Shown here in pieces: positions 46,772 to 56,526 of a DNA stretch of 64,000 nt. This DNA comes from Acidimicrobiia bacterium (GTDB lineage Bacteria; Actinomycetota; Acidimicrobiia; Acidimicrobiales; MedAcidi-G1): contig DUCC01000016.1 of assembly GCA_012959995.1 (NCBI GenBank), positions 26,492 to 90,491 of the forward strand. Reading direction: 5' to 3'. The translations under genes were made by a program, and so were the position numbers. The stretch's first letter is position 1. Every line of letters starts with the position of its first letter. The notes below the pieces were generated by a model. It was given only the letters and a program-made list of their open reading frames with translations, had not been told where the DNA came from and did no database searches.

Positions 46772-47668
46772 CTAGTTTTCTATCGGACCATCAGGAGGAG
46801 AAACCTGACCCAAAATTGGGTCCCAGATCCCGTAACGCGGATCAACACTAATTTCACGTGTCATGGTGGCCATGCTCACCAACTGAGGCAACGCCTGTGG
46901 CCCAGCCTCAGCAAAAACCGGAACCGCCCCGGCTTTGATCTCATCGATACGAATAACGTGAAAGCCAAACTGGCTGGGCACCGGGCCCACCAAGGTTTCA
47001 CCAGGCACCACGCCTCCTTGCGCCAATGCCCCTAAAACTGCTCGCTCAAACTCAGCCACAAAAGCACCGGTAGGTACACAGCCTAAAGAACCACCCTGAG
47101 CACCCGAACCCGGGTCCTGCGAACGTTCTTGCGCCAGCGCAGCAAAATCAGCCCCATCGGACAACAAGCCCATGATCTCATTAGCTTCATCTTGCCCATT
47201 AAGCAAAATATGGCTTGTGCAAAGTTCGTGAGCCAACAACTCAGCGTGAGCGTCGTAGGCCGCTTCAATACCCGGGCCGGCCGCGTTAGCAATATTCAAC
47301 GTGGCCTGCCACACCGTCAGGCGTTCCATAGATAAAGAGGCATCCGGAATGCCCGCCGCCAGCAACTCCATGGTGGCATCGGCCAGTTCGCCCTCGGTGG
47401 GCACCACACCAAAATCAGTCAACAAATCGATCAACGATTCAAAACCTATGTACTGCTGCACCACGTCAACCACCGCATTGGCCGGCAACGAAACATCCGA
47501 TGCTTCGCTCTCCGTGCGTTCAACAACCCAAGCAGTTAACTCTGCTCGGCTCAACGACGAACGGCCTACTTCCACCGCCGGAGGATCCACCGGCGACGAC
47601 GACCCGCAAGCGGCCAGACCCATCAAAGGAAGCAGAAAAAGAATAAAAATACGACGAAAGTTGCTCAT
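46772..47668 (-). CDS. Parvulin-type peptidyl-prolyl isomerase lipoprotein (SurA/PpiC-like)
   Basis: A 298-residue extracytoplasmic protein. The signal peptide ends in a lipobox (LMGLAAC), so it is a lipoprotein. The N-terminal SurA-like domain is followed by a parvulin domain around residues 150-260: ELCTSHILLN, FAALAQERSQDPGSGAQGGSLG and FGFHVIRI. It likely helps fold exported proteins. It starts in a TAATG overlap with the mfd stop. In M. tuberculosis the same position is held by lpqU, so this is a local variant. Confidence 0.88.
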   Translation of the reverse strand: MSNFRRIFILFLLPLMGLAACGSSSPVDPPAVEVGRSSLSRAELTAWVVERTESEASDVSLPANAVVDVVQQYIGFESLIDLLTDFGVVPTEGELADATMELLAAGIPDASLSMERLTVWQATLNIANAAGPGIEAAYDAHAELLAHELCTSHILLNGQDEANEIMGLLSDGADFAALAQERSQDPGSGAQGGSLGCVPTGAFVAEFERAVLGALAQGGVVPGETLVGPVPSQFGFHVIRIDEIKAGAVPVFAEAGPQALPQLVSMATMTREISVDPRYGIWDPILGQVSPPDGPIEN

Positions 47669-50600
47669 TATTCAGAGGCTACGGCTTCCGTGCCCGATTC
47701 AAGCACCGGCACCAAATCGTCAAGCAACGCCGATACCGAAAGCGCCAAAGTCGCCGGAGCCGCACCAGGCGCCACCCGAGCCAACGGAAGGTGCAGAACC
47801 TGCGGACCGGCTTTATAAACTGCTTCTTTATGCAACCGCGTAAGACGAGCCTGTTTGCTCAAAGGCAAAACAATCGGCGAACAGCGCGCCATAAACGCCG
47901 GGCCACCCAACCCGGCCCCTCCCGGCACCTTGACCACCGTGAGTTCGGTAATACCACGAGCCACACATTGAGACCGCAACCGACCAACCGCTAACAACGC
48001 TTCCGCCGGGGGCGGTACCGGGCCGTAGCGGTCCTCCCATTCGGCTTGCACTTCGTCGACCTTAGCTACCTCAGGGTGTGCACCAGCGGCCACCAAACGA
48101 CGGTAAGCCTCCAAACGAAGGTCGCTGCGGGACACATAATCTTTAGGCAAATGTGCATCAACGGGAATCTCCACTCGAATCTCCACCACCTCTTCAGGAA
48201 CCTCCCCGGCCAGTTCCGCAACCGCTTCGGTAACCATCTGGCAATAAAGGTCGTACCCAACAGCAGCAATATGTCCACTCTGCCCGGTACCCAACAAGTT
48301 GCCGGCTCCTCGAATTTCTAGGTCGCGCATGGCAATACGAAAGCCCGAACCCAACTCGGTGGTTTCACCAATAGTGCGCAAACGCTCGTAAGCCTCTTCA
48401 GAAAGCACCCGATCTGGCGGCGTAAACAAATAGGCGTAGGCCCGCTGACCAGCACGGCCTACTCGACCCCGTAACTGGTGCAGTTGCCCCAACCCTAAAA
48501 GGTCGGCACGATCCACCACCAAAGTGTTGACCGTCGGCATGTCAATCCCCGACTCAATAATGGTGGTACACACCAGCACGTCGTAGGCCCCTTCCCAAAA
48601 GTCCAAAACCACGTTCTCTAACGCCAGCTCATCCATTTGCCCGTGAGCCACCGCAATACGAGCCTCCGGCACCAACTCTTGCAAACCGCCTGCTATCTGG
48701 TCAATGTCAGCCACCCGGTTATGCACAAAAAATACTTGGCCCTCCCGCAGCAACTCTCGGCGAATAGCTTCCGTGGCCGCCCGTTCGTCGTATTCGCCCA
48801 CAAAAGTCAAAATGGGCTGCCGGTCAGCGGGCGGCGTGTTCAACAAACTCAAATCTCGAATACCGGTTAGCGACATTTCTAACGTGCGGGGAATCGGAGT
48901 AGCGGTCAGGGTCAACACATCTACATCGGTTCGCCACTGTTTGATGGCTTCTTTATGACTCACCCCAAAACGTTGCTCTTCATCAATCACCAACAAACCC
49001 AAACGATCAAAAGCAACACCCTTAGACAGCAAGCGGTGAGTACCGATAACCACATCAACCGTACCATCAGCCAGACCGGCCACCACCTTGCGGGCCTCTG
49101 CGGCAGAAAGAAAACGACTCAAGACCTCCACCCGCACCGGGTACGGAGCAAACCGGTCAGCAAAAGTTTGGCCGTGCTGTTGCGCCAACAACGTGGTGGG
49201 CACCAGAATCGCCGCCTGGCAGCCATCTTGTACCGCTTTAAAGACCGCCCGAACCGCTATCTCTGTCTTGCCGAAACCTACATCGCCGCACACCAAACGA
49301 TCCATAGGGATCGGGCGCTCCATGTCTTCTTTCACGCTTTCAATAGCGGTAAGTTGGTCCGGTGTTTCTTGAAAAGGAAACGATTGTTCAAGCTCACGTT
49401 GCCACGGGGTGTCCGGCCCAAAGGCCCGTCCTTTAGCGGTCACCCTTTTTTGGTAAAGCAAAACCAGTTCTTGGGCGATTTCCGAAACAGCAGAACGCAC
49501 CTTGGCGCGAGCTTTTTCCCAATCGCTACCCCCCATGCGGCTCAACCGAGGGGTGTCACCGCCTGAGTAAGGCCGAATAGCATCGATCTGATCGGTCGGT
49601 AGATAAAGACGGTCGTCGCCTCGATACTCCAAAAGCAAATAATCGCGTTCTATCCCGCCCAATGTGCGGGTCACCAAACCAGTGAATTGAGCTACCCCAT
49701 GGTGTTCGTGCACCACATGATCGCCGGGGGAAAGATCTTCAAAAACGCGGACCGCTGCTTTGCGACGAGGACGAGTCCGCCGGTGTGTACGGCGGCGACC
49801 GGTGGCTTCCGCTTCGGTAATAACCGCCAAACGAGAGGCCTCTAAAACAAAGCCCCGTTCCAATTCACCCACCACGATGTGGCCGCCGCTGACCAGCGCT
49901 TCACCCTCTTGCACAGGAGTTAACGCCAAACCGTCTGCGGTTAAGCGTTCGGCTAAACGGTCGGCGGTGCCTGCCCCGTCGGCCACCACCAGCACCCGGT
50001 ACCCCTCGGCCAACAAATGCGCTAAACGGCGAGGGATAGTGTCGTCTTGTATAGCGGTGCGACTCCACCCTGAAGCCACCACCGTGGCCACCTGCGGGCT
50101 ATCGGGCACCGCATCCATGGTCCACAGCGGGGCCTCGGTGTGCACCAACAAACGTTCCCAATCAGTATGCAAACGAGGAAACTCGGTGTCGCCCGCCCCC
50201 CACGTAGCGGCCAAGGTGCTGGCTAAATCTGCTTCTTCGGCTTGCAGGTCCACAATGCGGTCACGTAACCGGCGAGGCTCTACCACTACTACCAGAGCGT
50301 CGTCATCAACGAAATCGAAGAGCACCCTTTCTTCGCCGGAGAGCCACGGCAACCATGACTCCATGCCATCAAACAGTTCGCCTTCGGCGAGGCGATCCCA
50401 CTGCTCACGCCCCCAAGGTTGTTCTGCCACCAACTCTTCGGCCCGGGCCCGCACCTGCTCGCCTGGAATAAGTTCCCGACAAGGAAGCACCTCAACTTCG
50501 GCCCGGCTAATCGTGGCCCGTTGGTCAGCCACCCCAAACTCGGTCAGGCGATCAATCTCGTCTCCCCACAAATCAATACGCACCGGAACATCTGCGGTAG

Positions 50601-51150
50601 AAGGCCAAATATCGACAATAGACCCCCGGACCGCTATCTCGCCTCGATGCTCAACTTGGTACTCACGCCGGTACCCCATGGCCACCAAATCGGCTACCAA
50701 AGCGCTTTGATCAACCACATCGCCAGGGCCCAAACGTAGTGGGGCAATACGGCCCGCTCCAGGGCCCAAACGCTGTACCAAAGCACGGCCCGAAGCGACT
50801 ACCACCTGCGGCCTGGTCGCTGGATCCATTAGCCGATGCAGCACTTGCAACCGGCGGCCCATAGTTTCTACGCCGGGGCTTACTCGTTCAAAGGGCAAAG
50901 TTTCCCAAGCCGGAAACGACACCACCTCATCAACCCCTAAAAAGGCCGACAGGTCGTTAGCTAGCCGGTCGGCTTCGGTACCGGTGGGTACCGCCACCAC
51001 CAGAGGTCGACGTTCAGATTGCTGGGCCAAAGCGGCCAACACAATGGCTCGTGCCGGTTCCGGTACCGCTAACGATGCGTGGCGGCGCCCCAAGACCTCA
51101 ATTAAGGCCGGCTCTTCAACCAGCAGTTCAGGAAGCGAACGAAGGATCAC
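47668..51150 (-). CDS. mfd: Transcription-repair coupling factor Mfd
   Basis: A 1160-residue Mfd, which removes stalled RNA polymerase and recruits UvrAB. The N-terminal UvrB-like modules are followed by the RNA polymerase interaction domain (DLSPGDHVVHEHHGV near residue 480), the helicase core with Walker A GDVGFGKTE near 630 and DEEQ in VIDEEQRFG near 735, the HQLRGRVGRAGQ motif VI near 920, and the TRG motif region. It begins with a GTG overlapping the pth stop (GTGA). Full length for the family. Confidence 0.96.
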   Translation of the reverse strand: MILRSLPELLVEEPALIEVLGRRHASLAVPEPARAIVLAALAQQSERRPLVVAVPTGTEADRLANDLSAFLGVDEVVSFPAWETLPFERVSPGVETMGRRLQVLHRLMDPATRPQVVVASGRALVQRLGPGAGRIAPLRLGPGDVVDQSALVADLVAMGYRREYQVEHRGEIAVRGSIVDIWPSTADVPVRIDLWGDEIDRLTEFGVADQRATISRAEVEVLPCRELIPGEQVRARAEELVAEQPWGREQWDRLAEGELFDGMESWLPWLSGEERVLFDFVDDDALVVVVEPRRLRDRIVDLQAEEADLASTLAATWGAGDTEFPRLHTDWERLLVHTEAPLWTMDAVPDSPQVATVVASGWSRTAIQDDTIPRRLAHLLAEGYRVLVVADGAGTADRLAERLTADGLALTPVQEGEALVSGGHIVVGELERGFVLEASRLAVITEAEATGRRRTHRRTRPRRKAAVRVFEDLSPGDHVVHEHHGVAQFTGLVTRTLGGIERDYLLLEYRGDDRLYLPTDQIDAIRPYSGGDTPRLSRMGGSDWEKARAKVRSAVSEIAQELVLLYQKRVTAKGRAFGPDTPWQRELEQSFPFQETPDQLTAIESVKEDMERPIPMDRLVCGDVGFGKTEIAVRAVFKAVQDGCQAAILVPTTLLAQQHGQTFADRFAPYPVRVEVLSRFLSAAEARKVVAGLADGTVDVVIGTHRLLSKGVAFDRLGLLVIDEEQRFGVSHKEAIKQWRTDVDVLTLTATPIPRTLEMSLTGIRDLSLLNTPPADRQPILTFVGEYDERAATEAIRRELLREGQVFFVHNRVADIDQIAGGLQELVPEARIAVAHGQMDELALENVVLDFWEGAYDVLVCTTIIESGIDMPTVNTLVVDRADLLGLGQLHQLRGRVGRAGQRAYAYLFTPPDRVLSEEAYERLRTIGETTELGSGFRIAMRDLEIRGAGNLLGTGQSGHIAAVGYDLYCQMVTEAVAELAGEVPEEVVEIRVEIPVDAHLPKDYVSRSDLRLEAYRRLVAAGAHPEVAKVDEVQAEWEDRYGPVPPPAEALLAVGRLRSQCVARGITELTVVKVPGGAGLGGPAFMARCSPIVLPLSKQARLTRLHKEAVYKAGPQVLHLPLARVAPGAAPATLALSVSALLDDLVPVLESGTEAVASE

Positions 51151-51758
51151 GAACGAGTATTTATTTGGCCCATAGCGGCTTCAACGCCTTGGTCCAAAAT
51201 GAGTTCCACCGCATCTGCGGCTTCTAAAATTACTGTGGCCAGTTCTTGACCCTCGGCTTTGCCAGGACGGCGCAAAACATGGTCGGCCGCCGATTGCCGG
51301 CCCGGAGGGCGTCCGATGCCAATGCGCACCCTTAAATAATCTTGGGTGTGCAAATGTGCCGTGATTGACTTCAACCCATTGTGGCCCGCTAAACCACCAC
51401 CGGATTTTACTTTGAGACTGCCCACCGGGAGGTCAAGTTCATCGTGGATTACGACGATTTTCTGCGGTTCTTCAATGCCGTGGCGGCGCACCAACTTTTG
51501 GACCGCTTGGCCAGATTCATTCATGAAAGTCTGAGGAAAAGCCAGCGCTACCCGTTGCTGGTTTATCCGAATCTCTGCTACCAGTGCTTGTTCCTTGCTG
51601 GGCTTCAAGGCCGCACTTTGACGGCGGGCCAGTTCAGCGACAACTTCAGCGCCCACGTTATGGCGGGTGCCGGCATATTTTTCGCCAGGATTCCCTAAGC
51701 CGATTACCAGCAAGGCCGCTGACTCACCTGACTTTTTTTTCGTGGACCGCCCAAACAT
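51147..51758 (-). CDS. pth: Peptidyl-tRNA hydrolase
   Basis: A 203-residue Pth that frees stalled peptidyl-tRNA. Landmarks are the GLGNPGEKYAGTRHNVGAE segment near residue 20 with its catalytic His, TFMNESGQAV near 75, and HDELDLPVGSLKVKSGGGLAGHNGL near 100. A TTG at 51770 is in frame, but the ATG at 51758 (MFGRSTKKKSG) is preferred. It overlaps mfd by four bases. The N-terminal 14 or so residues are an extension before the core. Confidence 0.95.
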   Translation of the reverse strand: MFGRSTKKKSGESAALLVIGLGNPGEKYAGTRHNVGAEVVAELARRQSAALKPSKEQALVAEIRINQQRVALAFPQTFMNESGQAVQKLVRRHGIEEPQKIVVIHDELDLPVGSLKVKSGGGLAGHNGLKSITAHLHTQDYLRVRIGIGRPPGRQSAADHVLRRPGKAEGQELATVILEAADAVELILDQGVEAAMGQINTRS

Positions 51759-51797
51759 GATGGCGCTCAATCAGTAACTCGGTGGGCCACCCGACGA

Positions 51798-52481
51798 TTA
51801 CTCGTCGGAGGCGTCTGCCGAACCTTCAGCGTCTGCGTCATCTCCACTGGCCACAGCCCCTTCTTCGCCTTCAGCTGCGTCGGCCGCTTCAGCTGCTTCT
51901 TCAGCAGCCATGGCTTCCAACGTAGAGCGAGTGATCATACCCACGGCCACGGTTTCTTCAGGATCAACATCGGTGGTTACCCCAGCAGGGAGCGCAATGT
52001 CGGCTACCCGAATCGAGTCGCCGATGGTCAGGGCAGAAATATCTACCACTAATTCGTTGGGAATAGAGGTTGGCGCGGCATCAACGGTAAGCGAGAACAG
52101 GTTTTGATCAACCATGCCGTTGCCTTGCGTAACTTCTAACGCTTCTCCAGTCATGATGATGCTTACATCTACCGTGACCTTCTTGTTGGGGTCGATGCGC
52201 AAGAAGTCAACGTGGACAACGTCGCGACGTACTGGGTGACGTTGAATGTCTTTGATGATGCTCATGTGGCGTTCGCCTTCCACTTCAAGTTGAAGCACCA
52301 CGTTTACCCCTGCTTCGGTGGTCAACACTTGACGGAGTTCAGGCCAAATAACAGAAACGGAGACCGGGTCTTGGTCAAGGCCGTAAAGGACGGCAGGAAC
52401 CAAGCCTTCGCCGCGCAAACGACGGGTAGAGCGGGAACCAGTTGTACGGCCAGTGGCCGCGGTGAGCACGATCTCGTCCAT
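51798..52481 (-). CDS. rplY: Ribosomal protein bL25 (Ctc form)
   Basis: A 227-residue protein binding 5S rRNA. Residues 1-95 or so are the L25 domain with the GRTTGSRSTRRLRGEGLVPAVLYG start, followed by the C-terminal Ctc domain to about 190 and an acidic Ala/Glu/Asp-rich tail. The long form with tail is normal in actinobacteria. It lies between prs (125 bases) and pth (39 bases with the preferred start). The acid tail reads as low complexity and should be disordered. Confidence 0.95.
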   Translation of the reverse strand: MDEIVLTAATGRTTGSRSTRRLRGEGLVPAVLYGLDQDPVSVSVIWPELRQVLTTEAGVNVVLQLEVEGERHMSIIKDIQRHPVRRDVVHVDFLRIDPNKKVTVDVSIIMTGEALEVTQGNGMVDQNLFSLTVDAAPTSIPNELVVDISALTIGDSIRVADIALPAGVTTDVDPEETVAVGMITRSTLEAMAAEEAAEAADAAEGEEGAVASGDDADAEGSADASDE

Positions 52482-52606
52482 GAGGAATCTTTCTACGCAT
52501 TACGTTCACGGCCAGGTTGCCATGAACAGTTCTGAAGGTTCTTTTTAAGTGGTGAACCGACTGTGAATACTAGCGGTCGCTTTACCGGTTTCGGCCCTCT
52601 TGGGGC

Positions 52607-53587
52607 TTAGGAAAGGTGGTCGCCGCCAAATATTTCGCTTACTGAGGTGTCTTGGAAGACCGCTTGCAGGGTTCGAGCTAGCAAAGGAGCGATGGAGAGC
52701 ACCTCAATGAGGTCGGCGTTGTAGCCCTCTGGTAGAGGCAAAGTATTGGTAACCAACACTTTTTCGATGGGCGAAGCGTTGAGGCGTTCCATAGCCGGGC
52801 CAGAGAACAACCCGTGGGTGGTGGCTGTCCACACAGTTTTTGCGCCTTTTTCTTTTAATTGTTCGGCGGCGGCGCAAATGGTGCCTGCGGTATCGATCAT
52901 GTCATCAACGATGACACACACTTTGCCGTTCACGTCGCCGACTACTTCTTTGGCTTCCACGGTGTTGAATGCGGTGTGGCTGCGGCGTTTGTGCACGATG
53001 GCCAAATCGGCCCCCAACTGTATGGAATACCGTTCGGCTACTTTTACTCGACCGGCATCGGGCGAAACAATAGCCAGGTCGCCTTCTAGACTTTTGAGCC
53101 GTTCTACTAGTACTGGCATGGCGGTGAGGTGGTCTACCGGGCCATCAAAAAACCCTTGGATTTGACCGGAGTGGAGGTCGACGCCAATAAGGCGGCTCGC
53201 CCCGGCGCCTTTGAAAAGGTTGGCGACGAGTTTGGCGGTGATTGGTTCACGGCCCGATGATTTACGGTCTTGGCGGGCATAGCCATAGTGGGGGCAAACC
53301 ACGGTGATGCGTTTGGCCGAGGCGCGCTTGGCGGCGTCGACCATGATGAGTTGTTCCATCAACGCATCATTTATGGAAATTTCTTCGGTCTGGCAATGGG
53401 TTTGCAATATAAAGACGTCGCTGCCTCGGATGGATTCAGAAAACTTGCAATGAATTTCTCCGTTGGAAAACTCGGCCAGGTTGGGTTCGCCAAGCTCTTC
53501 ACCCATCAGGTCGGCTACTTCGTGAGCTAGCGGTTCGCTAACTCGGCCGGAAACTAAGTAAAGCTTCTTTTGGGTGATCTGTTCCAT
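52607..53587 (-). CDS. prs: Ribose-phosphate pyrophosphokinase (PRPP synthetase)
   Basis: A 326-residue class I PRPP synthetase. The KKLYLVSGR start, the HCQTEEISINDALMEQLIM segment near residue 70, the ATP- and metal-binding PHYGYARQDRK near 107, VSPDAGRVKVAERY near 180 and the PRPP loop VIVDDMIDTAGTICAAA near 228 are all present. The frame extends to 53665, but the ATG at 53587 begins the conserved protein and clears the next gene. In other actinobacteria glmU precedes prs; here it is absent and a repeat-rich secreted protein takes its place. Confidence 0.94.
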   Translation of the reverse strand: MEQITQKKLYLVSGRVSEPLAHEVADLMGEELGEPNLAEFSNGEIHCKFSESIRGSDVFILQTHCQTEEISINDALMEQLIMVDAAKRASAKRITVVCPHYGYARQDRKSSGREPITAKLVANLFKGAGASRLIGVDLHSGQIQGFFDGPVDHLTAMPVLVERLKSLEGDLAIVSPDAGRVKVAERYSIQLGADLAIVHKRRSHTAFNTVEAKEVVGDVNGKVCVIVDDMIDTAGTICAAAEQLKEKGAKTVWTATTHGLFSGPAMERLNASPIEKVLVTNTLPLPEGYNADLIEVLSIAPLLARTLQAVFQDTSVSEIFGGDHLS

Positions 53588-53652
53588 TGAGTGTTGAGCC
53601 TTTTGTCTGAGGAGTCGGGATGCCTTCTGATCATAGATGCCCAAGTCGCTAA

Positions 53653-55383
53653 TCAACCGATCCAAACCGGGTTTGGGGCAATTCCTCCGTCTTGAGGCTC
53701 ATATTCTTCGTTTTCTTCTTCCGGCTGGGTGGTGGTTGGTTGATCGGTCAGAGTGGTGGTTGAAGCAGTCGGCACCGTAGTGGTGGTTGGTTGATCGGTC
53801 AGAGTGGTGGTTGAAGCAGTCGGCACCGTAGTGGTGGTGGTCGTGGTGGGCGGGGCGGTGTATGGGGTGGCGGCGGCGGTAGCCGACGTGCTGCCGGTGC
53901 CCGCCGCATTCACCGCAGCCACCCGAAACACATACTCCACCCCATTAGTCAACCCCGTCACGGTGGCCGAAACCGACCCATGCCCCGCTAACGCCGTCGC
54001 CCAACTCGCCCCCGCATCACTCGAAACCTCCACGTCATAACCAGAAACCGACGCACCCCCATCATCAACAGGCGCCGACCACGACAAGGCGACTTGTTGA
54101 TCGCCGGTGGTCGCGGCCAAGCCGGTGGGGGCATCAGGAATCGTTGCCCCTTCAAAAGCCATCGCTAAAAACCGGGTAGCGCTATCGCCGCCGATGATTA
54201 TGCGCCCGCTAGAGGTGGCATCCACCCCGTACGCCACATCGTTGCCGCTTACCCCGTGGGTGAGTTTGCCGTCGCCGCTGAAACTGGTGTCGAGAAGGCC
54301 GGCGGAAGTTAATCGTAAAACGGCTACATCTTCGTCGGTGCCGTTGTGCGCTGAACCGGCGACCACCAGGTGGCCTCGAGCGGTGACAGTAACAGCGTAG
54401 GCCGCATCGTTACCGGCGCCCACGGCAAAGGTGGTGGCTCCGCTGCCAGCAAAAGTGGCATCAAGCGAGCCACCGGAGGTGAGACGAACCACTGCGACGT
54501 CTCCCCCGCTAAACCCCGCCAAAATGATGTCTCCGTCGGTGGCCAGTGCGGCGGCTCTTGCCGTATCGTCACCGGCTCCCACATCAACAGTTGCTCGGCC
54601 GTCGCCGCTAAACGCGGTGTCTAATACCCCGCTGCTGGTGAGCCGAGCCACTGCGAAATCGCCACCGCTGGTACCGGCCAAAATAACGTCACCATCCGAA
54701 GCCAACACCATGCCATAGGCATAGTCGTTACTTCCGAACGGAACCAGGACCGTTCCTCCATTAAACGCAGAATCGAGACCTCCCGAAGTAGTTAACCGCG
54801 CTATTCCAAAATCCCAATCCACACCATTTGAGGCATACCCCCCAATCACTGCTCGGCCGGAAGAGTCAATTACAACCGAGCGGGCGTAATCGCTACTCGG
54901 CCCAAGAGCGATCGTTGCAATACCTGCTGTGCCAAAAGTCGAATCCAAAGATCCTGAACTTGACAAGCGGATCGCCAAAAAATCGTAACTGAATCCCATA
55001 GGATCTGTAGCGCTCTCTCCGACTACCACAATTTTTCCGTCGGATTGAATCGCCACTCCATAGCCTTTATCGGTCTTTGAACCAACGTCAACTGTGACTA
55101 TTCCTCCGGTGCCGAAGGTGCTGTCTAGTGCGCCGGAACTGGTGTAACGCACCACCGCTACGTCATAGTTGCCGCCCACCAAGGCGTAACCCGCCACCAC
55201 AACCTTGCCGTCTGACTGCACCGCCACGGATTGACCCAAGCCACCGCTTTCCACGCTGGTGGTCACCACCCCATCGGCAGAAAACGATGTATCTAAATCA
55301 CCCGGGGCAGCCGACGCCACCAGACCAGCAGCAAGCACTGCCAACACCACGGTCAAGGTCCCAAGGGTCCGTTTACCCCACAT
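53653..55383 (-). CDS. Secreted delta-60 repeat protein with FN3 domain and Thr-rich tail
   Basis: A 576-residue exported protein. The signal peptide runs to about residue 25 (AGLVASA). Seven delta-60 repeats follow to about 400, each carrying a pattern like SDGKVVVAGY ... VAVVRYTSSGALDSTF; these are of TIGR02608 type and predicted to form a beta structure. One FN3-like domain lies at about 410-495 (PDAPTGLAATTGDQ start). The tail has two 17-residue Thr/Pro repeats (encoded by a 51-base tandem repeat) and an acidic C-terminus, with no LPxTG anchor. Function: probably a surface or secreted protein, not otherwise known. Confidence 0.88.
   Translation of the reverse strand: MWGKRTLGTLTVVLAVLAAGLVASAAPGDLDTSFSADGVVTTSVESGGLGQSVAVQSDGKVVVAGYALVGGNYDVAVVRYTSSGALDSTFGTGGIVTVDVGSKTDKGYGVAIQSDGKIVVVGESATDPMGFSYDFLAIRLSSSGSLDSTFGTAGIATIALGPSSDYARSVVIDSSGRAVIGGYASNGVDWDFGIARLTTSGGLDSAFNGGTVLVPFGSNDYAYGMVLASDGDVILAGTSGGDFAVARLTSSGVLDTAFSGDGRATVDVGAGDDTARAAALATDGDIILAGFSGGDVAVVRLTSGGSLDATFAGSGATTFAVGAGNDAAYAVTVTARGHLVVAGSAHNGTDEDVAVLRLTSAGLLDTSFSGDGKLTHGVSGNDVAYGVDATSSGRIIIGGDSATRFLAMAFEGATIPDAPTGLAATTGDQQVALSWSAPVDDGGASVSGYDVEVSSDAGASWATALAGHGSVSATVTGLTNGVEYVFRVAAVNAAGTGSTSATAAATPYTAPPTTTTTTTVPTASTTTLTDQPTTTTVPTASTTTLTDQPTTTQPEEENEEYEPQDGGIAPNPVWIG
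53729..53840. repeat. 51-base tandem repeat, two copies, in the Thr-rich tail
   Basis: A 51-base unit (17 codons) is present about twice, visible as TGATCGGTCA starting at 53741 and again at 53792. It encodes the Thr/Pro-rich unit PTASTTTLTDQP and neighbours, and continues into a GTGGTGGTCG-rich run. Recent duplication is likely because the copies are almost identical. Copy number may vary between strains. Confidence 0.85.
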
Positions 55384-55440
55384 GCCGAACCAACCTAGCG
55401 GGCACCCGCTTCCTGCGCTCGGCGCCCCTAAAATACTCTC

Positions 55441-56436
55441 GTGAGATTCTTTCCTGCTGCCTTCTTGACTTGCCTAGTCTTCTCCGTGGCCTGCGCTTCA
55501 TCCACCACGCTTTCATCACCGACCACCACAACGGCCATCTCAACAGATCAACCGCTCTTGTTACTGATTTCCATCCACGTTGAAGGCTGGGAAGATGAAA
55601 ACGAATACCCCGCAAAATTTAACCACCACGCCGACCTTATTTTGGATACGGCTCACCACGCTGCAGACCAACAGGCTATTTTTTCTTTTGAACTCTCCTC
55701 TACCTTTGCTCTGTCCCCCGGCGCCCCACCCGTAGTCAGCGAACTATTGTCCTTAGGCCACTCCGTGGAAGTCCACGCCGACGTTGGCGGACGCGGCACC
55801 CCCAACCTCGCCACCCTCACCGAACAACTCACCGCCAAATATCGTCAAGTCTCCTCTTTAGGATCTGATCCGGTACTCGTTTCCGGCATCTGCAGCCGCG
55901 GCCCATTTGTAGAAGCAGCCATAGCCGCCGGGTTTTCCTTAACCACTGGCGCCGTGGAGTACTGCCTCACTGCTCTTGACCCAAGCCTTCAACCGCCCGG
56001 CTTCGACCCCAACGCCTGCCCCAACCCCAGCGCATGTCACGGGCGGCCTCCCTTTGACCTCGTCACCCGGGCAACCCCTTGGTTCACCAGCCAAACACAA
56101 TCTTGGGTAACCCCCGATCCAGCCGGACAGCTACTTATCGTCATCGGCGAATCCGGAGCTTCACTCCCTTGTCTCGCCGAAAGGGAACTCACCGAAAGCG
56201 GCCAATGCCAAGCCGACGCTGACGACATCACAGAGTTTGCTCGCCTCGCCGAGGAGTACGCCACTCTTGAATCGGCAATCGGTGACCCGTGCTGTGTTTT
56301 TTCAACAAGTTGGAGCATCGGAACTGCCCCTCCAGAGGGTTTTACCACTGCACTTGTTTCTTCAGTAAGCCACCTAGTGGACAACGGCACCGCTCGCTGG
56401 GCGACCCCCAGCCAAGTACTAGACGCTGCTCGATAA
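55441..56436 (+). CDS. Secreted lipoprotein, possible polysaccharide-deacetylase-like fold
   Basis: A 331-residue protein with a lipoprotein-type signal peptide (LVFSVACAS, Cys near residue 19) and a Thr-rich linker. A stretch LLLLISIHVEGWEDE (res 39-53) and the SLGHSVEVHADVGG segment near 110 recall NodB-type deacetylases (a GHEIGSH-like place), but metal residues are not all evident, so this is tentative. Eight or so Cys in the second half may form disulfides. It begins with GTG at 55441, 57 bases from the divergent delta-60 gene. Function unassigned. Confidence 0.6.
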   Translation: MRFFPAAFLTCLVFSVACASSTTLSSPTTTTAISTDQPLLLLISIHVEGWEDENEYPAKFNHHADLILDTAHHAADQQAIFSFELSSTFALSPGAPPVVSELLSLGHSVEVHADVGGRGTPNLATLTEQLTAKYRQVSSLGSDPVLVSGICSRGPFVEAAIAAGFSLTTGAVEYCLTALDPSLQPPGFDPNACPNPSACHGRPPFDLVTRATPWFTSQTQSWVTPDPAGQLLIVIGESGASLPCLAERELTESGQCQADADDITEFARLAEEYATLESAIGDPCCVFSTSWSIGTAPPEGFTTALVSSVSHLVDNGTARWATPSQVLDAAR

Positions 56437-56498
56437 AGATTTTGCGAGAGTGTTAGAAAACCGTCCGCAGGTCATCTCCTTAACAGCACCAGCCACCA

Positions 56499-56512
56499 GG
56501 TTGGGCCCAACC
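56499..56512. promoter_or_regulatory. 14-base perfect palindrome before the leader ORF and sigma gene
   Basis: GGTTGGGCCCAACC is a perfect palindrome ending one base before an AAAGGAG ribosome-binding site (56513-56519). Its place right next to the site suggests an operator or an RNA structure controlling the leader ORF. It is the only such element found around the sigma genes. Confidence 0.55.
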
Positions 56513-56526
56513 AAAGGAGACCACTC

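Noticed and set aside
55128..55583. Plus-strand frame over the delta-60 gene start and the lipoprotein start
   Set aside because: It is Pro/Arg-rich with no domain, and both overlapped genes start with credible signal peptides.
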